Below are positions 46,900 through 64,000 of a stretch of 64,000 bases of DNA, in pieces. The DNA comes from Undaria pinnatifida (taxonomy: Eukaryota > Sar > Phaeophyceae > Laminariales > Alariaceae). The stretch spans positions 9,159,194-9,223,193 of the forward strand of contig JABAKD010000029.1 in assembly GCA_012845835.1 (NCBI GenBank). The letters are read 5' to 3'. The stretch's first letter is position 1. The number at the start of each line of letters is the position of its first letter. Position numbers and translations under genes: made by a program. Below the pieces are notes generated by a model. It searched no databases. It was not told where the DNA came from and was given only the letters and a program-made list of their open reading frames with translations.

Positions 46900-48122
46900 G
46901 TATGTTACGTCAGAGGCAGTACTGTCTGTACTGTCTGTATGTATAAAATGGAATGGTGATGTTATTGTGGCTGTGGTTGTTGGTATTGGTGTTGGTGTTG
47001 GCGTCCGTGTTGCATCTACTTGACCTAGTAACGCTGCGAGTAGTTTGTGTGTGTCTCCTACACAAAATATGAGCGGCACAGTGTATGTTCCCGAAGATTG
47101 CCTGCAGACATGAAACTTGTACAGTTGAACACAACATGGGCACAGAATACTATACAGACGAAGGTAACCTAAAATCGAGATTCCTACCAAAACCTCTGTA
47201 TGCTGCGCGTGAACCGAGTCCTACAAACATTGAGGGCAAATATATGTGCGATAATTGTCGTGCCGTACGCCTGCCTATACAATACACGTGTAGCGACATT
47301 TCTTCAGGAGCGGGTGGGAACGTTCCAGCATGGAAACACGTAGCTGCAATGCAATACATGCTGGTGCAGTCCATAACCTCTGTCGGTTTCCCACCACTCA
47401 CGTACACTTGGTAGGATTGGAAAAGGACTAAGTGCTCACCTTTTTTTTTATGCCGTAGGTACTTTTTTATACTTGGTAGTTTGCTTCGCCCTAATTCTTG
47501 CGGACAAAGGTGCTATAGGTAGAGTAGGGATATACGTTGGAGTTAGCGGTAGGGTCAGGGTTAGGTAGGGCTTCAGGTAGGGCCAGTGGTGCTTTTGAAA
47601 CTAACTATCATATTGCTTGAACCACATGTACACTGATTCCGGTCGAACCGATTTCCATCCGTAATCCCATAGTTTCCACCAGTGGTGGGTTGCATTGGTT
47701 TCGCTGTATTCAGTTGATCTTGGTATATCATTCAATTCCATTTAACTAAGTGCTGTGTTATGTTACGTTTTTCTCCCCCCCTCCGCCCACCCCCAAAGGT
47801 ACCTCCGTGCGGGAAGTCGTTCGACGGTCACTCGATGTTGCAGATAATCGGCGTGTTCGCCCTCCCCGTCCTCGGGAAGTCGTTCAGCACGTGGTTATCA
47901 CCGTGGAGAACCCCCCGGTACAAATTCGTCTTCGGACTCGGCATCGACGCCGAGCGCATGCCGTTCAGAGAGCTGTTCGCTTTGATAGAAGCGGGCGACG
48001 TGCGTGTTATCTTGGACGGTGGACACCCCTGTGGATTTACCACAGAAGAACTCCGGACGGCGTTCAAGCTTCAGGCGAGTGGACATGCTCACGGCAAAGT
48101 GGTGGTGCAGGTTGCGGACTGA
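46126..48122 (+). CDS. Quinone oxidoreductase-like (MDR superfamily) NADPH-dependent enzyme, 2 exons, 365 aa
   Basis: Exon 1 is 46126-46899 and exon 2 is 47799-48122. The 899-bp phase-0 intron runs from ACG|GTATGT to CCCAAAG|GTA. The start MMRAAQC matches family N-termini. The GroES-like domain shows ALVRVQATALAPGD, then GGADLCGVVEAIGDG (about residues 75-89). The Rossmann loop GGSGGVG is at about residues 161-167. The C-terminal ALIEAGDVRVILDGG and SGHAHGKVVVQVAD are typical of the family end. No zinc-binding Cys cluster is visible, so it belongs with zinc-free NADPH:quinone reductases rather than alcohol dehydrogenases. The likely reaction is NADPH-dependent reduction of quinones or reactive enones; the substrate is unknown. 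No targeting peptide is obvious. It converges on the RCC1-like gene. Confidence 0.9.
46900..47798 (+). other. Intron of the quinone oxidoreductase-like gene
   Basis: It is 899 bp with a GTATGT donor and CAAAG acceptor. It contains a 109-codon open stretch (47085-47414) and a long antisense open frame across exon 1. Neither resembles a known protein, and I treat both as chance. Confidence 0.8.
47799..48122 (+). CDS. Quinone oxidoreductase-like gene, exon 2
   Basis: It encodes 107 residues and a TGA (48120-48122). It begins VPPCGKSFDGHSM, carries a hydrophobic stretch (IIGVFALPVLG) and ends with the family's GKVVVQVAD. The acceptor follows a C-rich tract. Confidence 0.88.
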   Translation, partial: VPPCGKSFDGHSMLQIIGVFALPVLGKSFSTWLSPWRTPRYKFVFGLGIDAERMPFRELFALIEAGDVRVILDGGHPCGFTTEELRTAFKLQASGHAHGKVVVQVAD

Positions 48123-48224
48123 GTCTCTATTGAGCCTGGGCCCACGATGACTACCGCCACCTTCTCCATCGCCAAAGGCACCGAGGCACACACGTGCTCG
48201 GTGCAACTGTCGATATATTTGGCG

Positions 48225-48534
48225 ACGCGTGCTAAGATAGAGGTGGCAGTTATTGGCTAAGTTTTTTGTGAATGATGGGGCTCTTGAACCTAAATGGTCG
48301 GTATGCCATTTTAGTTTTCAAGATATACCAGCATATATATATTTTTATGTGTATCTACAATAGGCCATCAGCTCATTCATCGGGTTGCGTTTTCAGTTAT
48401 TCTAAATGAGCTTTTGTGTGGGATATTAGTGTGTAGTGTGTAGTGTGTAGTGTGTAGTGTGTAGTGTGTAGTGCTGTAGATAGCCTCAACTGTAGAGCTT
48501 CCGAAAATGAGTGTTGCATCTCTACCGTAGCGTG
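48225..48534 (+). mobile_element. MITE family 2 copy, 100 bp after the quinone oxidoreductase-like gene
   Basis: The left end is ACGCGTGCTAAGATAGAGGT and the right end CATCTCTACCGTAGCGTG, imperfect inverted termini. It contains the 7-bp microsatellite at 48429-48475. It probably bounds the 3' UTR of the gene. Confidence 0.5.
48429..48475. repeat. (AGTGTGT)n microsatellite
   Basis: Six copies of a 7-bp unit within a family-2 MITE. Confidence 0.95.
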
Positions 48535-49854
48535 TTTTTTTTCATTTTTTCGTCGCTCACCATGGAACCTGTGTGTAGCTGAAATACCCGACAGCAACAG
48601 CCTACGTTCGGCTAAGCCTGCAACAGGTAGTCGCAGGCGATGCAGCAGCAGCGGCAGCAGCGACTGAACAGGAAGTCGATTGGGTCCCGCCGCTAGAGTC
48701 GCGGCTGCTGCTGCAGCGGACCGTCGGGGTGGTGCTTGAATAGCTAGTTGGAGGAGCGCAGCAAGCGGTGCGCGGTGTCGTTGCCTGCGTACCTTGTGTG
48801 GTTATTGGGGACTGGCATGGCCAGCCGATCGATGGGGATTTAACAATGTGGCCCGCGTCTCAGCGGTAGCTGTTGTGGTTCGAGCTGCGTTTGCTCCGCA
48901 GCAGTATAATTGTGGAAGAACCCCTTACCTCGGAATGAAGAGGCCCACATAGCTGAAGATGGTGTCCTTGTTGTGTTTGATTAACTCAGAAGGCACAGGG
49001 CTAGAGATGCGGACGTTTTGTTTTTGTTTTGCTTTGACGGCACTTTCTGACGCGGCGTAGTGGTTGTGGACATCAGACCTACAGTAGTCCTTCCCTAAAA
49101 GTACGCGGCTGGTCAACGTTCAATAGGCTCGCTTGCTGACCGTGCCGTCGCGGCCAGTAGTCAGTAGAATGTGTTGTGTTGCAGTTTGCAACAGTACTAA
49201 CCAACGTGCCCATTAATAGCAATAGACACGTCTGCATAATTTTGTAGTGACTGCTGCGGCTTGAAAGCGTACCCTATGAAAAGGATGTGGGGATCTTCTT
49301 GTACCAATCATCGGGGCGTGAAAATGTACAGTAAATTATAACCCAGAAAGCCCTACCCATGTACATTCAGCAACATGCGGCGTTGATTCCCCTGCGAACC
49401 GGCGAGATTTCAAACCGCGCGGACGCTGCTGTAGAAATCAATGAGGTCTTTCTCGGATAAATATTTTTCGTTTGCTGTTCCAAGGACAATTTTGTTGCTC
49501 CAAACTGGTACGTATGCAAGTTCTTCGGTATGTCTCTATTCTATGACCTGCCCCAGCATGTGTGTGGGGGGAGACGGTGGTTGAATATGGTGAAGGCGTG
49601 TCGCCAAATGTCGGGGAAATTCACAACTGCTAATAGATTATATCGAGATACAGAGTAGCTCTAGATGTATAATCAGTTGCCAGTCGAGTAGTGGAAGTGG
49701 TTGGGATCGGTTTGTGCATGGGGGAAATTGAGGATTTAACCTCGGGGCATGGTACTTCCTATACTGTGTAGCTTGGCCAAGGCCACCGTAAGGCCGGTAA
49801 AGTTTGTCACGATACACTACTAAGAGTAATATTACCTACGATATTAGTACTGGA

Positions 49855-50109
49855 CGCGTGCTACAGTAGGAATAGCACGTTTTGGGCCAACATGTCTGAA
49901 CGGGTCCTTCGCCCGTTATCGTCGGAATGACACTCTTGCCTCTTCCACTATGGCTGTTCGTTCTATACCTAGGCCTCGGGAGTTTTTATCAGGTTGCACA
50001 CTGAGATGGTCAACGTTTGCGTCTAGGTGAGGTAGAGATCTCGTTAATCTAGGAACCCCAGAAAGCACTGTTGTTGAACAATACGTGCACCCCAACCGTA
50101 GCATGCGTT
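49855..50109 (+). mobile_element. MITE family 2 copy
   Basis: About 255 bp between ACGCGTGCTACAGTAGGAAT and CCAACCGTAGCATGCGT, inverted termini of the same family. No coding content. Confidence 0.55.
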
Positions 50110-52964
50110 AGTGCTCCCTGTATAGTGCTGCTTTAATAATGCCGGCGCCCTAGTTAAGGCCGGTGACATCGCTTGGCCCGGCCGGAACCACCGGCATCAT
50201 GCGGCACGCGTCCGGTATAATACCTTCTCTGCCACTTGCTCGCTCCCCGCTAGTATTCCGAGCAGTGTAGCAAATAATTTGATGGCGGCGTACTGCGCCA
50301 AATACTAGATCGCCAGACTATAGCGTAAGACTTGCTAAGCAATAGGGCAGCCGCCTTCGCGAGCGGCCCTGGGCCTCTGAAGTATATGTCCTTGAAGGTG
50401 CTCCCCCAACCGATACGTGCTGCGGGGTAGGGGTGCATCATTTTGTTTCTGGAGCTCCTCACTTGATGAAGTACTTCATGCCTCACATCACACACAAACT
50501 GGTTTTGAGAAAACTGACGGTGCAACACGATGAACAAACCGGTACCCTACTACTACTACCTAATAAAGCATCGCTTAATGCGCGGCTAGTAGTACATCAA
50601 AGTGTAATTATATTTATTGATATGTTAATTGGCTATACATGATCTAGGGTAACATAATACAATGTCATCATTAAGTTTTTAATACGAAACTTACTAAGGA
50701 TGCGTGATAGATAGGTGTAGAGTACAAGCAGCTTGCAAATATGAGTATATCGACCCTAAATTCGTCAAACTCAAAGCTGATGTCTTTAGAACATTTTTAT
50801 AAAAAATCCATGGCCCAGATTCACCAATACAAGAAAAAAAAATCCCAACAAGAATATCATTTGGAGACGACTTCGAGTGAAGGAACCCCGTCAATAATTC
50901 AAAAAGTAAACTTGCGAAAAAGTGGTACCTCTATCGTAGCATGTTTGTACTGTATCTTTAGTAGCTGGGTAGAGGGGAGTACGTAGCCGGGCGGCTGCGA
51001 GGTGACAGATGTCTTGTTGGTGCATAATTCTACCGCTCTATTCGGACTACCGAACACCATGAAGGACCGTGAAGGGCTGCCACGATACGGGTGCACCGAT
51101 ATTTCCCCAAGGCTTGCTCGGTGCCTTTCCCAAAATCTGATTTTGATAAAAAAAGTGCAAGTGCAACAAGATGGAAATCCGAGTCATAGGTACCTAACGA
51201 ATGGTATAGCGTAAAACGCAGAACATCTCAACGATGAAGGGAAATTCCAATCTGAGGAGCCCTGAAAAATCGTTATTTCGGCCGAACAGTAAGCACTACC
51301 CCCATGCATGGTAACACGCGCGTGCCTTCACCTTTCACCACACAATACATGGGAGTCATTCATACAGCACTTATTTCAGGCGTTTTCCTGCGCGGCTTGG
51401 GTCATCTCATGCGAAGTACAACACAGCCAACGAAGAAGCAAAGCTCTTGTTTTAAGTTTCGCTCATTTATTTGCTCAAATAATGATTACGGACAAGAAAG
51501 GCCACCGTCTGCGCTTGGAGGGCAACACGACAAAAGGCAAGATCCGGTAACATAGTCGAAGACGTTCCGTTCCGCCGGCGGGTTTAACTGATACATTTGA
51601 TTGTGCAAGTAACCGTATTACATTGGCTAGACCTATACATATAGCACCACAAACACGACCCACGGCTCTGCGTTAAAGGCCTGCAACAGACATTTCCCGA
51701 ACACTTTTTGCCTTGGCTACTGTACACAGTACACAAGACGCGACAACAACGCCTATAAGTGACTTTGATGAGCCTTTTTTCTCACGACCAACTGAACCCT
51801 CAATTGTGTTACGTAAAGAAAGAAGAACGAAACACGAGCTGCCGCACGCAGCGCACACTTTCTCGAACGCGCGCATACAAACACAACACCACGTGACAGC
51901 CCATTTGGCGCTAACCTGCATACCAGGTAGTAAGCGCTCCCGGCAAAATCGTGATTTGACATATTCCACCCCGAAGTCGACACTACTTCATTACTGCAGA
52001 AGAGACAGCACAGCACAACAAGAGCAGCACACCGACATGTCCGCACCACTGCAAAACGACCAGAACAGCATAACAAGAACAGCATAACAAGAACAGCATA
52101 ACAAGAACAGCATAACAAGAACAGCACTCCAAAACATGCCCCCACTACACCCATCGTATAGGTATCCTTGACCACAATCGACGATAAGCATGTGCCTCAG
52201 ATGACCCTTTTTGCTGCTTTCCCTCACGCGCATACAACATGGACCACGCAAAAGAGCACCACGAGGTTCAGCAAGCGGTCCAGGCGAAAACGTGGTATAT
52301 CGAACTACATTTCCGTCAGAAGAACAAGGCCACTCCACGACTGCATACACATCACCAAAAAAATTGTTGGGGCACAGCACATAACATGTATTACGTCCTC
52401 ACCACATACCAGGGTGATATCTTAGCTTTGACCTTACAGCAATGTTGAGTTCCACCAAGGTGGACACAACAATAAACTACTGGAAGTAGGACGGGGGTCG
52501 GATGAAGACCACGCTATGTGCTCTTCGAACCCATAGAAGAACGGTGTTCTTGCAAGAAATCATCACCCGTCGAATACCTTTTCCTGCCCCCACCAACTCG
52601 TTTCGTCCATCCATCCATCCATTTACGTGCACAACAAAGCACGTTCGGGAGCCGAGTTGGGCCGAGTATTTCATACCCCCCCTTCCCACACAACCCTACC
52701 GTTTTCACCTCCGTTGTACACACCGGCTCATCCAACATCCCAAGTGCTTCGCCACCCAAACCGTTTCGTCCAAAGCTCGCTACCTTATATTTTCGTGTCC
52801 ACACGTAAGATTTACTGATGGAGGACGCCACGTATAGCTAGATGCGAAAAATAAACGAAAACCTGACCGTGGTTAGCGTCTGCTAACGGGGGACGGCGAA
52901 CGGCAGGAGATGGTGGTGCCTGTGGTGGTAGTGGTGACTGGCGATGGCAGCGATGGTGGTTGTT
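50110..52964. other. Interval downstream of the RCC1-like gene, no gene recognised
   Basis: Frames up to 140 codons compete on both strands. A lone family-2 MITE terminus (CTATCGTAGCATG) lies near 50933, and the 14-bp repeat sits at 52063. Confidence 0.4.
52063..52127. repeat. 14-bp tandem repeat, 4.6 copies
   Basis: The unit GAACAGCATAACAA starts at 52063 and repeats every 14 bp. Confidence 0.95.
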
Positions 52965-61145
<8,181 letters not shown>

Positions 61146-61157
61146 CACGCTGTCTTC

Positions 61158-61159
61158 CT
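61158..61159 (-). other. Possible 3' splice site in the 5' UTR of the RCC1-like gene
   Basis: The minus strand reads a long C-rich CCCTACCC tract ending CCTGCCAG, 12 bp before the start ATG. This is a good acceptor context and would imply a non-coding first exon upstream. Confidence 0.35.
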
Positions 61160-61699
61160 GGCAGGGTAGGGTCGGGTAGGGTAGGGTATGGGGTAGGTGG
61201 GAGGAGTGCGATAGGTTGTCGCGATGCCTGGGTGTGGTGGTGGTGGTGATGGTGGTGGCGGTTGGGGTAGTCCCGCGCTTCTCCGTATGAATACATACTG
61301 ATATGTAGGATTTGTATGACGCGTTTGATTTTACACCTCCGATTGATTTCACCGGATCTTCTCGCTGGAAAATATGTGTCGGTTTTGAGGGCGATAAAAA
61401 CGCTAGCTTTGAGCCCACCCAACCTCGGCTCGAGCGAAACAAGCTCGAGTGTTAGCCCAGGTTGTCATCAGCTGTCAGTTCAGCTTAGCCGCCCGGTGCA
61501 TGTTTGTCTACAACAATACGTTGGTCATAGCCGTTCTCGGTCGACACTGCGTGCATGTCCAGGGCCCGTATCATGCCGTGTGTAGACTACCGCTACTATT
61601 GAGAGGCAATCTTTGTTTTTATCGCTACTGTATTTGTCAAGATGATAATCTAATGTTCCACTGAAATCAAGGTCGACTATTATTACCTGTAGACGAAGC

Positions 61700-61993
61700 C
61701 TATAGCTTGGACGGTCGTAGATACTGTCCGGCCCCTCCAGAGCAGCACGCAGAAGTTTGCTGCCTTGGCTTGCACCCCTCCTTCCTCGTTTCCTTGTCGG
61801 CTGAAGAGCTGCTGCTGTTATCCTTCCTCGGCCTCTTTGGCTTCTTCTTGTAGGCGGCCAATAGGGGTATAATAAGGAGTCCTCGCTCAGCCCGCAATAG
61901 GTACAGATTGGTAGGTGGAGGAAAAGGTAGTTGTGTGTTTTGTGCGGTAGCTAGCTGTTCGTATTGGGTTCGGGTCGATGTAGTAATGAGCAA
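61700..61993 (-). CDS. Possible exon of an unknown basic protein (97-codon open frame)
   Basis: The frame has a short hydrophobic patch (GLLIIPLLAAY), then a basic cluster (KKKPKRPRKD), a Ser run and another charged stretch, ending at TAG. The composition is more protein-like than neighbouring frames, and a pyrimidine-rich sequence precedes the patch. No domain is recognised. It could be the last exon of a gene beginning farther right. Confidence 0.2.
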   Translation of the reverse strand: MLITTSTRTQYEQLATAQNTQLPFPPPTNLYLLRAERGLLIIPLLAAYKKKPKRPRKDNSSSSSADKETRKEGCKPRQQTSACCSGGAGQYLRPSKL

Positions 61994-64000
61994 TTGGTAG
62001 TGAGTGAGCGAGGAGGCGAGAGTTGTCCAGGAGACTAATAATGTGTGTTCTGTACTGTGCCTTAAATGCCGGTTCGAGTTTTGGGAGGTTATTGAAATTT
62101 TGATATTTTTATGTACAGTCTATACTCGGTCTATACATTATTCGGAGTATTATTTTACGAGTGCGTTGAAGTATGCGCCTTTTTTTTCTCGGCGAGTAGC
62201 TCAACGCCTCCTGTGGTTCTTTTAGAGCCCTATGGGGTGTACGATTGGATTGTTAGTTCACGTAGTAGATGTCTAGACTCTAAATAAACTCTAAACAGCA
62301 CTGGTCGTGTCTATTGTTATTGTAGATGATGGATGATGGCTGATGACGTGCACGAAACATTCCAGCATGCTATTTATTTGCGATTCCTGAGCGGACTACC
62401 TCGAAATATTTTGGTATGATACGCACGTGCACAAGACAGGTTGTTTGTTTCACGGGGTCCAATCCAAGAAACTGTTGTGACTACTTGTAGTGTACTACTC
62501 GTCATGTGTGTGCACCATATATATATCATAGCTCACCGGTCCCACAGCGTATTCCTCCGTCATTTTAACGTAATACTAAAGTATATATTAATAGATGATG
62601 AATGAATCCATATAGCCGAGCGGCAAGCTACCTACCAACACCGATTGGAGGGATAGTATCCAGCACCTCCTTGACTATTGATGGTATATTCATCTGCATG
62701 CGGTGCTACAACGGAACAACTCCGTATATAATAGGAGCATATGCTCTGTCAACGCCCCCTGAGGCGAGTGTTTGTTTCTCAACGTTGTCCCCGTCGGGAA
62801 GACCGAAGAGTTAGGCGGGGGCTCGTCAACAAATGAACGACCACGGGGAGAAAACGCCCCGGGGGGGTTCTTCCCGAAGACAGTGTTCTCGACACATCCG
62901 CCAAACACCCATGCGTCCGTGGTGTCTACAGTACCGACATTCACGTGAGTGTTCTTGTGAAGTGCTTTCCCATGTTGTCTGATTGTTTGCTTCGGTGTCG
63001 CTTTTGTTTTATTTATCTATCTAGTCTTCATGTGCCATTTTGGCCGTTGTTGTGTCACCGGCAGGAAAACCGTGAATTTTTAGCAGGTCAGATTTTGAGT
63101 TAATGGAGCGGTTATCTAATAATGACGCAACGACCAACAACGACGAACAACAAGCATTAACAACGACGCGCACTGCGCATTGCATACATGTCGCAGCAGG
63201 GCCGGAAAGGAATACCGCGCGGATATGCTTACGTTCCCTCCCGCGGTGACATCGTTTTGTCGTGCTGTCTCCCGGGGGAGGGCGATGTATTTTCTAGTAT
63301 ATTTTAAGGTTTTCCCCGGGGATACCAAAGAGGTATGGGACTCCGCCTGAAAACAAAAGCAAAAGACAGTTCCCCAACGTTTTTATCACTCGTTCGGCCA
63401 TTTTTTTTTTGGGGTGGGACGACACACGGACGGGGGCGTTGCCATAAGATCTCACGGTATACTGTTTTTTGGGTATACGTTGTCTACTGTAGATACATAT
63501 GCAACCCTGGGCAATTGAGCCGGCTACAGCTAACCACCTCCACCCCACACTTGACACGTGCGGCTATTATCTTGTACAAGTACCTACCCGTCACTGCACA
63601 GTGTTCGTGACTTGTGAACATGGAATATTGATTGGTTGGTTGATAAATGGTCAATATACTGCGAACGATACATATATAGGACCAAGTACTGCACAACCAA
63701 GTGCCACACACACCGTGCATATGCACCTCCCTATATGATCAGCGATTCAATCCCAACTATTGATAACACCTCAAACAGCCTCAATAGTGATGGATCCTAC
63801 CTATCCAAGCGACAACGTACAAACCCCTGCTCAGCTTTTAAAATGTGAACAGAGATTATTGGATTCCAGTCGGGCTACCTTATTTTATTCCTATAACTGT
63901 TTATGAGTGAACGCCGTGTAGGCATACGCACCCCATATTGTTGGATGACGAATAAACAATATCCACCTTGCGAACTGCAACAATACAATAAAACAACGTG
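61994..64000. other. No gene recognised
   Basis: Mostly AT-rich with frames below 92 codons. No repeat shared with the rest of the window was noticed. Confidence 0.4.

Noticed and set aside
46147-47190. 347-codon open frame on the minus strand over the quinone oxidoreductase-like exon
   Set aside because: It is antisense to a well-supported coding exon, low in recognisable content, and explained by GC-rich third positions of the sense gene.
47085-47414. 109-codon frame with two CxxC-like Cys pairs inside the quinone oxidoreductase-like intron
   Set aside because: It lies wholly in an intron with good splice sites, and the Cys spacing fits no family I know.
52063-52127. CRISPR-like array
   Set aside because: The repeats are contiguous 14-mers without spacers, a plain minisatellite in eukaryotic DNA.

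Overview
This is nuclear DNA from a eukaryote, most likely a brown alga or a close stramenopile relative. Three signs point there. One gene carries RCC1-type repeats with the short exons and VK|CWG exon junctions I associate with large stramenopile RCC1-like families, plus a Pro/Ala/Thr linker of the APTPAPT kind. Introns run from about 0.4 to 1.6 kb with GT...AG ends. Most of the window is repeats, microsatellites and decayed mobile elements with almost no open coding sequence. The organism is inferred from family knowledge; no species is claimed.

Layout. 1-10.5 kb: non-coding, with degenerate tandem repeats, one Ala/Pro-rich repeat ORF on the minus strand (1736-2320), a MITE and a solo mini-LTR. 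10.56-13.50 kb: a 2.95-kb LTR-type element holding two inverted copies of a gag-like coding segment and a tRNA-like primer sequence. 13.5-33 kb: dispersed repeats, poly-G arrays and inverted repeats. 33.2-33.63 kb: the 3' end of a decayed Fanzor/TnpB-like RNA-guided nuclease gene. 33.69-41.52 kb: a tandem miniature LTR retrotransposon (TRIM), into which a 7.25-kb non-coding LTR element (LARD-like) has inserted. 43.9-44.8 kb: a 297-bp satellite. 46.1-48.1 kb: a two-exon quinone oxidoreductase-like gene on the plus strand. 52.96-61.15 kb: an eight-exon gene on the minus strand for a predicted 613-residue type I membrane protein with a seven-bladed RCC1-like propeller.

The two intact genes converge tail to tail, about 4.8 kb apart, and show no functional link. 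The RCC1-like gene is loaded with MITEs, a 175-bp TAG microsatellite, decayed exon-end duplications, and a 170-bp inverted repeat that brackets a single exon. The most unusual items are the exon-per-blade propeller with its bracketed exon, the Fanzor relic, and the TRIM/LARD nest, where LTR ends, primer site, purine tract and target-site duplication can all be read directly.
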